DNA of 64,000 nucleotides from Centroberyx gerrardi (Eukaryota > Chordata > Actinopteri > Beryciformes > Berycidae): contig NC_136012.1 in assembly GCF_048128805.1 (NCBI RefSeq), positions 7,106,121 to 7,170,120 on the forward strand. The letters are read 5' to 3'. The notes under the pieces are model-generated. The model was not told where the DNA came from. It was given only the letters and a program-made list of their open reading frames with translations, and made no database searches. The position numbers and the translations under genes were made by a program. Below are positions 19,391-32,500 of this stretch, one piece after another (position 1 is the first letter of the stretch; the number at the start of each line of letters is the position of its first letter).

Positions 19391-19514
19391 CAATACAAGT
19401 CAACGGGCTCAAAAATAAGGAAGGGACCACTTCTCATCGACGACTCCCAGCTTCTCTCTGTCTTGGCTTGACTCTCCCACCAATGCACAGTCAGTGTTTT
19501 AGTCCATGGGCTTT
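19391..19514 (-). other. smad5: Candidate smad5 non-coding 5' exon
   Basis: On the minus strand an acceptor (CTGTTCTGCAG) precedes 124 bases ending GACTTGTATTG followed by a strong donor GTGAGACC. It lies upstream of the first coding exon, and the spliced 5' UTR implied by the acceptor at 18922 needs at least one such exon. It is predicted from splice signals only; an alternative acceptor lies 11 bases further upstream. Confidence 0.45.
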
Positions 19515-21023
19515 CTGCAGAACAGCTGAAAAAGATAAGATACATATAGACGTCATTAACACATTCATTTGTTTGGTAAGGCTGATATTTGGATCAAAAA
19601 GCTTGAGTTCCTGAGATATTTAAATCAGAAAAAACAACAACAAAAAAACATTCATGAATGTCTGAACCACAGTAACACACACACACACACTATTTTACAA
19701 ACACTACTTTTGTCAAGCTACAGCCTGATTAAAAAAAACCTTTGTCCTCCTTTAAGATCTGACACTTCATTTCCATAAAGAGCCTGAGTCTTGTAGAAAC
19801 TAGGATGACTCAATTATCTGATGGGTGTTGTATATAGAACTTGCAGACAGTCATGGATATGGAAAGACAATCATGTAGAAACACACTCATGCAGCCAAAC
19901 AAATGGCCTGACAGACACACAAAGAAGGTTGACAGGCTGGTCTATCAGACAGTGTGTGAAAGGATAACAATATGTTCTGTAATGTGAAACTCTGCAGTAT
20001 TAAAATCTGCCATAGATACCGTCATAAAACAATTAGTGAAAATGCCATCAAACAGTGAATTAGTGAAAATGTGAAGTGACTGGCAGAGATGCCTCCCTCA
20101 AGCTTCTCTTACAACATACCATTGAAGCCGAAAGTGTTTCAAACCATGCTAAATAGTCTTATAGATGTAGAACTACACTTACTAGACTAACACTAACATT
20201 TTATTGCAAGTCATACTGTGATATGATACTTTGTCCACATCATGCAGCCCTAGCAAGCAGACAGCCAGACAGAGGCTAGACAGATACAGTAGGGCAGACA
20301 GCCTGCAGCAGCAGCAGCAGCTGTTTGAGGGCTTGTGAAGCCGGCCCCAGCCGAAAAGGATGTGACCACAAAGAGCAGCTTCCTCCCTCATCCCATCTCT
20401 GCCCCGATCCCTCCCTTCCAGCACACAGCTGTCCAACAGCACTGCACCCACTTCCATGGCTCATTGTTCTACATTCACATGAAAGCAGAAGGAAACCTCC
20501 CTCAAGTAGGATAGCTCGGCCTATTAAGCAAAATGTTATCAGCCTGTAAATGTTATGAGTTCTTCTGACATTCACCAGACTATGTTCCAACAGTTGTTTC
20601 CACAAAGCCCAGTCAGAGAGCCAGACACAACTAGGCCTCTTAGACTGGATCACCAATGATTCATCAGTTCACCATACAGGGTGAGCAATGACAAGAAACA
20701 CATTTCAAAATAAAGGCCTGTCCAACTGTCTGTGACGAGTAAAAACATATTGTTTGATGAACATATAACAGTGGCCTGAATGGACACCTGAAAAAGGTCA
20801 TGCAGACAAAAACATCACAATGGCAGAAAACAGAGATTGGAATGATTAACCAAATTCAGATGAAGCTGATCGACTCCAAAAACTGATAACAGTTCACACT
20901 GATAGCTCTCTGCTTTTTCAGCATCAAGTGCTATCATTCAAATCCATCTTGTGCTCAACACAGGCAATGCTGCAGCTCACACCAAATCCAAATTTCCATG
21001 TATACAAAGTCACATTTCCAGCC

Positions 21024-21046
21024 GGGGGGGGGGGGGGGGGGGGGGG
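21024..21046. repeat. Poly-G run (23 G)
   Basis: Uninterrupted run of 23 G followed by a short GA run, in the long smad5 5' intron. The surrounding 19.6-22.3 kb is otherwise featureless intron to my reading. Confidence 0.9.
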
Positions 21047-22133
21047 AGAGAGAGAATCTGAACTGCTAGTTGATACCAAACTTAATGAACAGTGCTAAGA
21101 TTAAGTAAGACCAATATGAAAGAGTTTTATTTTGGTCCGTCTTACAACAATCAAAATTAATTCACCTAAGCTTATCTGACTGAACAAGAGTCGTCTGCCT
21201 GACAGTTAGTATTCTTATGCTATGTCTATGATTAAATGTCTCCCACCTACAACACAGTACTTAATAAAAACATCCTAATCAAAACAGACAAACACAACAT
21301 ATGGAATAAGTTGTATGTTTGGCATTGATGTGATTCATTTCAAATCAGTCAGAACTTATCGGTAACTTTTTCAACCAAGATGTCATTTTCCACTTTTGGA
21401 CAAGGTATTCTATCTTCCAAGAAAATAAATCTGTTCAATCTGTTAATGTCAACAACTGAAGCAGGCTAATACATGCTGTTTCTTGAGGCTGTACTAGATT
21501 AACAAGGCAACCTTGGTTTCCTAAACACTTGCATGGGGCAACCCGATGCCACCCCAAGAACCATTCTGAATTTATATGATCACAGCCAAAACACAAGGTC
21601 GATACCTTTAAAGCACAACAAGAAGTGGCTCTTGGCCATTTGTACTATTTTCATGCATTTTAACAGTTGAGGTCACAGGATATTTGCAGCTTCCAACACA
21701 GCATAACATGTCAAGAATCTTTTGGGGAAACACTAAGATAGGCCTATACCTCATAGTGAGCATCATACTCCTTTGAAGCTTCTACCAAAGCCAAAAACTA
21801 ATCCATACACATTCAAGAGAAGAGAGAAGGGAATTAGATGTGGCAAACGACAGAGAAATGTATCTCCAAGACATTGCTACACTGGCGTGCAAAACTCCAT
21901 CAGTGTTTATCACAGTTTGGTCTCTTTGAAGTCTTTGATGTTACACTAATGCAATTCTGATGTTCGTGCATTAAAAAGTTTTCCTAAAACACAAATCATT
22001 GGAAAAGTCCAGAAATATGATGTCATTGAACTGTGTTCACAAAACTAGTGGCCTATCCACTTCTGAAATGCTTGACAAACACAGAGTACAGGAAGCAGAC
22101 AATATGGAAGGGTGATTCGATGATTAGTAAGCA

Positions 22134-22167
22134 CCCCCCCCCCCCCCCCCCCAAAAAAAAAAAAAAA
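22134..22167. repeat. Poly-C (19) followed by poly-A (15)
   Basis: A run of 19 C is directly followed by 15 A. It lies in the putative first intron of smad5. Confidence 0.9.
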
Positions 22168-22326
22168 TGCAAGAGACAGAGAGAAAGGGAAACAGAAAAA
22201 CAGATTTAACGTCAGATGAACTCCAAACTGTTGTTAAAAAACAACTTTAAATTAAAAATTGCTGCTCTTCTCCAAAAGTACCGCGACATCACCCACAGAC
22301 AACTACACACAAGTACAGTTACATTA

Positions 22327-22640
22327 GGTAGCTACCTAATGTAGGTAACCTAGCGAACTTGCTAACTAGCTTAGCTAACATAACAAGCTACAGTTTGCTT
22401 AGCTTAAATTTAAATTGTATGACACCTCAACCACTAACGTTACTTAACAGTTCAAGAGTCTTACATTAACTATTAGACTGCTTTTGAAAGAACATTTTAA
22501 CTTCCTTTGAATTCTAACTTAGCAAGCTAAAGTTTTCTACCTCTTAGTGGCTAACTTTACCCCTCCTCCTCCATTCCACAGAAACTTTTTCAACCACTTC
22601 TCTCAGCTAAAGCTAAGTTATGCTAGCTAGCTAACTGTTA
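22327..22640. repeat. TAGCTA-rich cluster next to smad5 promoter
   Basis: Repeated words such as GGTAGCTACCTAATG, GCTAACTAGCTTAGC and TGCTAGCTAGCTAAC. The cluster is just downstream, on the transcribed strand, of the best candidate first exon of smad5 (22767-22930). Its composition matches the clusters beside the syvn1 and ap1ar promoters. Confidence 0.7.
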
Positions 22641-22766
22641 GCCCACCCGTCCGAGGGAAAGTGGCGAGCCTCTACCCAGCGTAGCCTGCTGATGTATCGG
22701 TAGTTGATTTCTACTCTTTTAAACCTCCTCCTCTACACTGGATTTAGCCATCATTTATTCACATAC

Positions 22767-22930
22767 CCTTAACAATGGACGCAAGCCTCCTTAATCCCCT
22801 TTCTCTTGGCTGCGCAGGCTACAGTTCCTTCTTTCTTAAAGGTTTTCTGTCGTTTTTCCACTGCTTTCCCCCTCAGTCTCCCCATGCCATGTCCTCCTGC
22901 TCCTGGAGACGAGTAGACTGGAGAGGCGGA
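22767..22930 (-). promoter_or_regulatory. smad5: Candidate smad5 first exon and promoter
   Basis: On the minus strand a strong donor (GTTAAGG then GTATGTGAA) ends a possible exon at 22767. The 160 bases upstream are GC-richer than the surroundings. A second candidate donor (CAACCT then GTAAGA) lies at about 23275, within another GC-rich stretch reaching about 23500, so alternative first exons are possible. No TATA box is obvious. Assignment to smad5 rests on position and strand. Confidence 0.4.
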
Positions 22931-23274
22931 GTGCATATCCCTCCGCTATACTGACAAACTAGTACTCGCTTTTGGTGTTACAGTTACAATAGATTCAACG
23001 GCCAAAATGTTGGTGTATACCAAATGTCAATTACAGTTTTTGTAAGTTGTTCAAAAAAGTAGTTGCATACAAAAAATTCAGTGGCCTATTTTTCAGAGCA
23101 TGGATCAGCTTTACTAAGGCATAGGTTAGAAAACGTTTCAGTGAAAAGACGAACTTTCCCCCCCTGCATAGGTCATAAACGTCAAAAGTAAATGCAGCAA
23201 CTGATCTTGCGACAAAATAAAAACGTCTTTTTCATGCGTTTCTAATGTTTCGGGGTATGAAGTTGGAGTTCTTA

Positions 23275-23500
23275 CAGGTTGTGCTGCGGCTCTGGAACGT
23301 CTCACAAGTTGTTGGCTCCACTCTGTCTGGAGCGCTGCGGCGTTGTTGTATATTGTTAGGCAGTTGTCCCTTGTTGTAGTCAATTGTCCGAAGCTTCAAC
23401 AGTCCTCCACGTTGGCCATTTACTAAACTTTAATTACTCAGACTCAGAAGTATTATTCAACCGCCATTCGCCGGAGTGAAGACGCTATATTCCAGCAGCA
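23275..23500 (-). promoter_or_regulatory. GC-rich segment, possible alternative first exon/promoter
   Basis: The DNA has several CpGs (GCGCTGCGGCG, CCGCCATTCGCCGG) in otherwise AT-rich surroundings, and a minus-strand donor GTAAGA at 23274. It may be an alternative start for smad5 or a start for an unseen plus-strand transcript. Confidence 0.35.
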
Positions 23501-24240
23501 GAGTGTTGGAGTGTGGATTCTTCTATCAATCTTCAGATTCCATGTGAAATTCAGTCTCCAAGTGACATATCCAACCACTAGTGGGCAACCTACCTTCACG
23601 TTAAGAGCTGTTGCAGTATACTTGAGGCATTTCTGATGTTTTTACTTGGAGATCATCATAAGACAAACAGCAATCATAAAAAAAATCAATTATGCTTTCA
23701 CAAGCGCATTAATATTATATTATAATATTAATGTAACTTACATCAGTTTGATACTAATTACTGTAATGTGTATAGGCTACTGGTGGTTCCCATGCAGTTT
23801 TGATTTAAATATTCCATACTTTTCCAAGATCTTAATTTCTTGACTGGATCTGAAGAATATAGTTGGTGTTCAATGAATTGTATCCTAACAGTCATATCAA
23901 TCTGTAGATGAAGATTATTCTCCACAACTCATGTTGTATGTGAGATGACAGGGGACCTAAAACTATAGAAAATGTGCAATTCAAAACGAATTAACTTCTC
24001 CCACATATTAAATTCAAATGGCACCAAAATTGATACACATAATCTTTAGACGGTAAACATGAAAACTTTAATAAGGTTTTTAAAAATGTCAAAAATCGAG
24101 TCCACAGTCAACTCTCCCACAGCTAGAAACCATCATCAAGAGACAAATCTTGGAGCTACTTGGAGCGAGTGGGAGTGATTTTTTTAGGAACATGGACACA
24201 TTTTCTTGTTCTTATCTATAAGCACTAAAAAGAAAATACA

Positions 24241-24714
24241 GATTGTAGCAACTGATTATGTAATAACTTCTGGATAATGTAGTAACTTAATAAAATCTCC
24301 CCCTAAATGGATCAGAAAAGTAATAAAAACCTGTTAATGTAATCAAATACATTAGATTGTTACATTAACTGGTGATTATTAGGCTACTTCATAAGGGGTG
24401 TAACATATTGTTAACTGATATAATAATAATATTGGCTAATAATATAACAACTCAAGTTACTACATTCTTATTAATCTTAATAGTTATTACATTATAACTC
24501 AATATTATTATTACTGTACATCATCAGTTAAAAATGTCACACCTCTTATGTAGTAAGAGGTAATGTAATAATATGATAATGTAGTAATATGATATAATTA
24601 CAGGTTTTATATAATTTTTATATAATTTTTTATACTAATTTGTGTTGTTACGTTTGAGTTGTTAGGTTCTTGTTATGTTATCCAGCAGTTATTACAGTAT
24701 CAGTTGCTATAAAC
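24241..24714. mobile_element. Long imperfect palindrome (fold-back element)
   Basis: The two halves are inverted copies of each other with mismatches. The left arm begins TAGCAACTGATTATGTAATA; the right end, reverse complemented, begins TAGCAACTGATACTGTAATA. Further in, CATAAGGGGTGTAACAT pairs with CATAAGAGGTGTGACAT. The centre is near 24478 in AT-rich DNA. No coding capacity. It would fold as a stem of about 230 bp, as fold-back type non-autonomous transposons do. Confidence 0.7.
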
Positions 24715-25027
24715 CTTATTTGGATGCAAAAGCTCAAATAAACATACAATGAATTTACAGCAGCAGTCTCCCATTATGTGTCAGTGGGAGCTGGCAAAAA
24801 ATCCACATTGCCAGCAGTGACAGTGGATCCTCAGGGCAACTAAGATTGGAGGTTGACTGCTCCTCAACATCCTAGGAAATGAAAATGTTTTATCTGAATG
24901 AAATGTTGCTTTAAAGCAATATTTGCTGAGGCAGCTAATATCAGTGTTTGACTACTTATGAAATCACTGGAGGTGTGTCGGCTAAAAAGTGAAAGATTGT
25001 TTTTAAGTGGATTCTTGTTTTTATTTT

Positions 25028-25206
25028 GTCTCCATCTTTGTTGCTAAGCGCTCATTGCTGTTTCTGCACTGCTCTTCCCAGAGATCACCTGTCAATCAAA
25101 CAGTGTGGGCAGAGCTTGGATTTTCTGTTGATGCAGTTTGAGTTTCTTTTCTTTGTCTGTTCAGTCATGGTGGCTATCACTGCTCATGCTAACTACCCAG
25201 TTCTTC
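25028..25206 (+). repeat. Dispersed repeat, copy 1 (partner at 45194)
   Basis: The segment from GTCTCCATCTTTGTTGCT to GCTAACTACCCAGTTCTT recurs in the same orientation at 45194-45380 with high identity and small indels. It is non-coding and its family is not recognised. Confidence 0.8.
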
Positions 25207-25974
25207 TTCTGTTTATTCCAAACAAACCGGAAACGTAAAACGCATTCCCTCCTGAGTACCAGAGGATTTTTCCCAGAAAAGAGCTACCAGACACCGAGTG
25301 TTTAGAACAGCAAATGGAAAAACTTTCATGAACTGGCTATAGGTTGAATCACTACTGTGTTATAACAATCAGCAACAGACAGTTGAAAATGGACATTAAT
25401 TCATATGAAAATGTCACAGAGTATTATTTTAAAATGGAGACCCATTCCAGCAATTGAGTGTATTGTCACCTGCTTCTCTTGGCTTTATTTGCTTGTTTCA
25501 GTACAGAATCCTGCTTCAGGTTTTCAAGTGTGTCTGTGCTGCGGCAACTGTGACCAATAAAAGCAAACTGCTCAGAATGCTGTATTTTGTGAGTATCGCA
25601 ATTTCATTCGTTGGAATACCTTTCATTTCATTTACCAATTTCTTGAGTCAACCCTCAAATATTTGCATATTGTAGTAAACAATCAGTTAGTCATGAACAC
25701 ACTGGCAGGGCCATTTCAGCTAGTTAATTCCATTTATTTTTTTTGTCTCATTTCATCAGTTTGCTTTTTGGATTTACTTGACAGCGATACATTAGTGCCT
25801 CTAATGAGATAACATGCCATTTCCCCAAAGCTAAAATGCCATAGTGCAGTATGCCGTTAAGAGGATTTTAAATACATTCTAAATAAACTGAGGAGGCAGA
25901 CATTGGTAGTTTGTCCTCAATCAAGTCGTACTATGCTGGGAACCATACAAATAAGCAAATGGTCCGAGTGATTT

Positions 25975-26160
25975 ACCAGTACCAAGTTTTATAAAAATGA
26001 CTAAGTCTACAATCTAATTGATACACTTTGGTGGATGACCTTACAGTGATATAAACTGTGTCCATTTGTAGTATGGATACCCCCTGAAGGGAGTCAAACC
26101 CCTGACCCATAGTAGTGCCATGCTTTATAAAGGACCACAACCCACTAAGAAATACATACA
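25975..26160 (-). mobile_element. Degenerate tRNA-derived SINE-like segment
   Basis: On the minus strand there is an A-box-like TTAGTGGG, then about 45 bases on GGGGTTTGACTCCC, close to the RNA polymerase III B-box (GGTTCGANTCC). Spacing and order fit a tRNA-derived SINE head, but the segment does not fold as a tRNA to my reading and the tail is degenerate. Confidence 0.45.
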
Positions 26161-26244
26161 GTATAGTAGTGGTGTAAAAAGTAGAGGTAGCTCCATCTTC
26201 CAAGGTGTACAATACATGTCATACAATATGGCCTACACCTCTAG

Positions 26245-26528
26245 TTAAAGTGATATTTCACTTTTGTAGAACATTGTCACAGCCTTCTGCAAACAGGTTA
26301 CTGCTAGAAAAGTAGAATCAAGATCACAGAATGAAATAGTAGCACCTGGATCTACTTTTTGTTTATAGATGATTTTTTTTACAATCAGTTTTCAAACTAA
26401 AAGCAGGTGGTGCTGCCTGTGGGTCTCTACCAATTACTTTTGTTTTCCATCCATGGCCTCTTATATAGGTATATGCACCAAAAAAAATAAAGATCAAAAT
26501 GTTCTACCAATGTGAAATATCACTTTAA
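26245..26528. mobile_element. MITE with TTAAAGTGATATTTCAC termini
   Basis: The left end reads TTAAAGTGATATTTCACTTT. The right end, reverse complemented, reads TTAAAGTGATATTTCACATT; the match extends through GTAGAACATT, giving terminal inverted repeats of about 31 bp on a 284-bp element without coding capacity. Confidence 0.8.
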
Positions 26529-29502
26529 GGATGACAAATACGCAGGTGACCAATTGCTTCCTTTGCCCAACAGGTTACAAGACCAGTTAAGGTAACGGTG
26601 ATGATGTTCCAGTTAAACAATGACACTTAAAATGTACAAAATCCCAGCAGCACTTAATACCCCATGTGCACTAAGCTATTAACATTATCAGGAAATGTAT
26701 GTGATGCCCAAGACATTTTACTATACTTTATTCTTCCTCAGGCTCATTTGTGACAAGGAATGTTCAGTTTACAGTTTTTACAGAAAACTACAGTGATTAA
26801 TCAGAGATCATGAAATCACAGCAAAATTGTGTCAAAACATAATGTTTCCATGTGTTAAAAACAATACTCTTTAAATTAGAATATACACTCAAATTACTAA
26901 GATGCCATTAAATAGTGATGTAAAATTCTCTGCAAAATATCCTATGTCTCCTCCGCAGAGTCCAACGTTAGTGCACAGGAAGGAATTCACAATCCAACTG
27001 TCAGATCAGTTTCCTCATAGCGGTATTGTAAGAGTGAAGGAAAACGCTTCAGTGAATGTCTAAGAGCCGATAACACACTACAGTCCACCACACATTTGAG
27101 TGCAACCAGAAAACTGCACTCGATTCAAACAGATTAAATTGATTGCGCAATCATATAAGATGAGTACAGAACCTGGAAAAAAAAACAAAAAAAAAACAGC
27201 AATCTGAGGAATCTAAGTTTTATGCAGAAAGCAGAAAGCAGAAAGAGAAAAGCAGATTCCTTTGGAGAGAAGCGTTGGATCAATCAAAGTTTGGGCCGTA
27301 GTTTGAAATTGGATGCAAAAAGACCCAGGTCATTAAATGTGGAGATGATCACTCTCCAAAAATATTTTTTGTCTGCACAATCATTTTTTTAAATTCTCCT
27401 TTTGTTACAATTCATTATATTCCCAGTATAGTCAGAGGTGAAAACGGGACGGAAGGGAGTCACTGCGTTCTAGTTGAGACTGAACACAAAAAGGCTCGGA
27501 TTGCATTTCAGAAACGATGACATGAAAAGTTAACGCTTAACAATGATTTGTCTCCTGAAATAAACCCCGAAATGCCAGCAACCAATCAGAGATCAGCAGT
27601 GTCTTGTTTCTCTGTGAAGTTTGTAAACAAAGTGATCTTTATCGAGATAAAGATTGTCTCCTGTTATGTTCTACTGTTGTTGTATATTCTCCAATTATTC
27701 TCCTGTATTTCAGAGCAATTATTCTCATTGATCGCTAAAGAAGTGACAACTCTCCGTCTCATTTCGCTCTCACTTGCATCTCTAATCCTCAGACAGCATC
27801 AATCTGGTGCTTGCCAATTCACATTGTATGTATGTTATACACTGCTATATACTGATAATATTACCGATCCGTAATAATAAACACCGTCTGTCTCTGGGGC
27901 AACTGATGTGCAGTGTGATGGTGAGTTTCCAGACTTTTTCAAAAATTTCTTCAGTACTTTTTTGTGTTTTTCCATACTTTTTAAGACATGTAAATCATTT
28001 TCCAGACGTTTCCAGACCTTTGTGGGAACGCTGGTTATAAAAATTTGACCCAGAGAGCTTAAAAACTACAATTGAGGTTTCAAGATATGCAGCATAGAAA
28101 TTGGCACTCTATGAACAAGGCCAGTGAAAAAACAGCAGTCCTGGAATATCTCACTAGGCCACTATGAAAAGAAGGCTAGGCCCGAGTCACTGTATGTGCT
28201 TACTTGTGTGTTGCATTGTAAAGTTTCTCTTGTTTTCAGATGATTCACTATGGGAATTCTGCCTATTTAGAACATAATAGTAGCATGTTTTATTATTTCA
28301 AAGTTATTGCACAAGAAATTACTGTAAATAAGAATACTAGAATACTGTAAATAACTAAAAAAGGAACTTGCAATTCAACGCCAAACTACTGTCACTGCAG
28401 TCTAAGTAGGTTTGCACTATAGTTTTGAATGGTGATGATCCAAAAGGTCAAAATTTATACGTCCATAACATAATCATTTTATTTGATTGTGTCACAGACA
28501 GATAAGTGGTTGAGGAGAGAGGAGAGTATGCAGACTGAAGGAAGTGAACTCAGAAGTGTTCTACAATATTGGTCTAAATATGATGTAGATTTGTAAAGCT
28601 TCAGGTCAGATAAGGGGCTAATGAGGGATGTGGCTTAACACTTTAGCATCCAATTGTCATTTTCTAGATAGTTTTGACAAAAACTATTTCATTAAAGCAT
28701 GAACGTAACATGAAACTCCAAATTTGTAAGAATTTATAAATCATCTTCACTGTTGATTGTTCGGAAACAGAAAGGAAAGGAGGACGAGCAAATTCAAATG
28801 AAAGAATCAAACAAAAAAGAGCAGAGAGAGTGCAAGACAGAATGAGTGACAGAAAGGACAGCGAGTCAGTTCTGAATAAGTTGAGCTTTTGACACTGCAG
28901 CTATACTGATTTACCAATATCACGTCATTAACATACGTTTATCTTCTTTGCCATCATGCAATAACTTTATAAAATTAAACAGCTGAAAGCAGAAAATAAT
29001 TGATTTAATTCTGCAAACTGCATGAATTCTATTTAATAGATGATCGTATGACCAGTGACCGCCAGACAGTGAAAAGTGGCCATTTCCATCACTGAGTATA
29101 GTACACTGCTCTGTCTAAAGCATCCTCATGCTTTTGCAATAGACAGCTTCATTTTGAAGTAGCTGCTGTATTATAACCTGGGCATTTTGCACTGCAGTTA
29201 AGCACTTATTGAATATTTCCAGTTGCACTGATTCAAATGGAAATTGATGGTAATTGATCAGTTGAAGTTACAATGCGTAAAATGGTAGCAAACAAAGGCA
29301 CTGAAAAACGGAGTACTTGTTTGTCAAAACGTCACTACACTGTAGTGTCTGTAGTGAAGTACACAACATATTCCTGTAGCATCAGAGTCCAAAGGTACAG
29401 TAGAAGAAGAGCAATGAAGAAACTTCCATTTGATGAGGCAAAAAGCTGGTGAGCTTTGACATGAAGAGGGCACGAGAAAAACGGTTCCTTTGGTTGCGGA
29501 CA
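26529..29502 (-). other. Region downstream of ap1ar, probably partly 3' UTR
   Basis: No coding exon is visible. The minus strand contains several AATAAA-like signals (plus-strand TTTATT, e.g. near 26727 and 28290), so an ap1ar 3' UTR could extend some way in, but I cannot choose the end. A short GAAAGCA tandem repeat occurs near 27225-27255. Confidence 0.4.
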
Positions 29503-32500
29503 CTATCTGTCCTGGGCGTCGGACCTGAGGCCGCTGTCCAGCGCGTCCTCAGAGGGAGTGTCTAGGACGGGATTGACGAAACCATCAAATTCAGTGTCTG
29601 CATTGTCCTCTGCGTGGGTACTCACAAAATCATTCTCCCACTCCAGAGCGTTGGAGTCCTCGGAGGCCGAGGGCGGGCCGCTGTTGGCCTGCTTGCCGCC
29701 GGGCCTCAGGGCCGCGCGCAGGATGTCCTCCTCCGTCCGGGACCTCTCCCAGGCTGGAACCGCACGGTTGATCCCTGCAAGACAAGGGCGGCGGCTTTCA
29801 CTATGACAGCAGAGAGGTGTCAAAGTCTCTACGAGCTTCTGTCAAAGGCAAACACACTGCTACATGGGGAGTCCTGGTGGCTCAGAATGGTTGAGGCGCT
29901 TTCCATGTACCTGCAGACTGACTTTTTACATTTTAATACCAGTTAAAAAGGAAATTGCAGACCAATTTTGCAACTAAATTAAACATTAAAGGAAAACAAC
30001 GGTAAACCTATGAGCATAGACAGTAGAGAAACTGTGCCCCAAGAAACAACTAAATTTTAAAGACTTCCTAAGCTGAATTTAAGACTTAAAGAGTAACTGA
30101 ACCCCAAACCCAAATTTGTGGTGAAGCCTGGTGAAAAGTAGGGTACTGAACTGGCCATCTGCTATTGGCTGATCTTTGGTGCCAGGTGATGTCACCACGA
30201 GTTGTACTCTATAAAAGATGACATCACTTGGCACCAAAGATCAGCCAATAGCAGAAGGCCAGTTCAGTACCCTACTTTTCACCATTAGGTGTCAGGCTTC
30301 ACCACAGATTTGGGTTTAGGGTTTAGTTACTCTTTAAAATGCTATATTTAACTGTATTCATGTCTTTTAAGGCCCTGAGGTTAGATAAAGAAAATTAAAA
30401 ACTTTTTCAGGATCTGCAGATAGTGTCTGCAGGTGCCACGGTGTTCTACAAGAAAAACACTTGATTTCAAATTCACAAGTTGTCAGTCAGCAATCATCAA
30501 AGTGATGTGTCTGTGCCAAAGGTGTCTATTTAATAACTACAGTATAATCTGTGAAAATAACTGCCAATACTTGTCGTAGTGGGGAAAAAATATGGATTTG
30601 CCCACAATTTGCGGCACCATCAGGAATTTGTTTCTGCAGAATGACAACCAGAGATCCTCACTTGTTTCACATCCAGCATTAATACATGTGCGTGGGACCT
30701 GTGAGGAGGGCTTACGCATATGAGATATATGCAATGTGCACAGATGGTCTGCTCTTCCTCCTCCTCCTCTGCTAAAGTGTTGTGGAAAAATGAAAACAAG
30801 CACAGTTGGGAAATAACCCCAGTGCTGGGGCGGAGGCAGAGATAGAGCCAACTCCGTCCCTTGGTGTGATCGCATGTCTAAAGCTCAGTCAAATGTTAAA
30901 ACAATGTCTATCAACATTGTTTCCACTTTGTGGCCGAGGAGTTGAAGGCAACACTCAAGGTGAGCGGGCAAGTCAGCGGCTTAGCTAGAGATACCGTTCA
31001 AATGTGAGCAAAAGGGAAACACCCACCCTCCTCATCCTCCCACTCTAGGTCCAGTGAGGTCCCGTCGTCGTTGGTGGAGCGGGTCTTGGTGGTGAAGTCC
31101 CAGCTGCACTCCGTGTTGGGAGTCACCACGTTCGTCTCGGAGGGAAGCCCTGACAGCAAACACAACCAATTATTAAAACCTTAGCTTAGATGCTGTGTAT
31201 ATTGTTTACAGTGAATATGATGAAGTGTGGAAAGCTCACTCACTGTTGCTCCTGAAGGCTTCTGACTGGGCTTTTACATTCTGGAGGTAGACGTCAAAAT
31301 CTTCCCCAGGGGTTTGTCTGGAACAACAGGCCATGATGATATCAACACAACAGAGTTAGTACATTCACTAGGCCACAACATAATGACACTAAACCTAATA
31401 TACTGCGCAATACTGGCTAGGAAGACAGAATTGCATGTACAATATAAGCTATCACAGAACTCAGTCCAGTTAGTTGCTGGTGGCCTGAAGAAAACCTCCT
31501 GTTGGGGTTTTTAAGGACATCTGGCCGAACAACTGTCTTCACATTTGGAAGAGATGAGAACTAACACGTTGCTCAGCTTTGTGAATGCTGGCTCTGTTAA
31601 GTACCGCAGCAATGTGTAATGAGAATTTGTGAGCTTGTGGCTCCCTTCTGGCAAAGTGAAAAAAAAAAATGTTATTAAGTTGTGGATGCTGAGATTGGAT
31701 ACCTTGTAATGTTTTAATATCTGTTCTGCTCTGCAGCCTACGCTCTGCTCTGCTGCAGTAAAAGAATGTGTGAGTACACATCTTTAAAACAGTATTTCTA
31801 CTGAGAACTTAAAGGGGCAATGCGTAAGATTTTTACCAGCACATAGCACCAAATGACCATAATATATATGCGGGGCGTTGATAGGGTTGTTGATCAATAC
31901 CAGTGACTCACCAATTACATCGCCAAATGTTGAGATTTATAGCTTTCAAAACTCACTTTCTGTCATGTACTCTGTTTAGCTAGCTTACTCCTCTCTATTG
32001 TGAAAATGTGACTTTTTGTTTGTGTCAATTACAGGCCACTGTAGCTCAAAGGCCCAGGAGGATCTCAGGAGTGAGGGGAGAAAATAAGTTCTATTGATGC
32101 TGTTGCAATCCCTCCCGGTCAGCAACACAGGTTGATAAAGGTCAGAGATTACTTAATGCCCCTTTAAGTGCATATTATGTCTTCTAAAACCCATGCACGA
32201 CCTCCTGACAGCAATCTGTCCTCAGCTCCAGAGCTATTCAGGTGTCTATTGAACTTATGTTACTCACTTTCTTTGCTGAGTTTCACCACCAGCGCCATCT
32301 GCTCTACCCCGTGTCCTTTGGGCGGCCAGCTGCTTGCAAAGAGAACACAGCCCAAGTAAAAAAATATCAATCACAGGTTCCAGCTATCAAAATACAGAGT
32401 TTATTCATAAGAGCACACCTATAAACAGGTTTGTTGCCATCTAGGAAACATGCAAGCAAATATGTTCAACAAAACAAAGCAATGAGAGCTAGAAAAGCAG

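Noticed and set aside
26080-26160. Possible tRNA gene on the minus strand
   Set aside because: B-box-like and A-box-like words are present but no cloverleaf could be drawn; a SINE remnant is the better reading.
29558-29946. Plus-strand open frames of 82-110 codons
   Set aside because: They are shadows of the last ap1ar exon on the minus strand.
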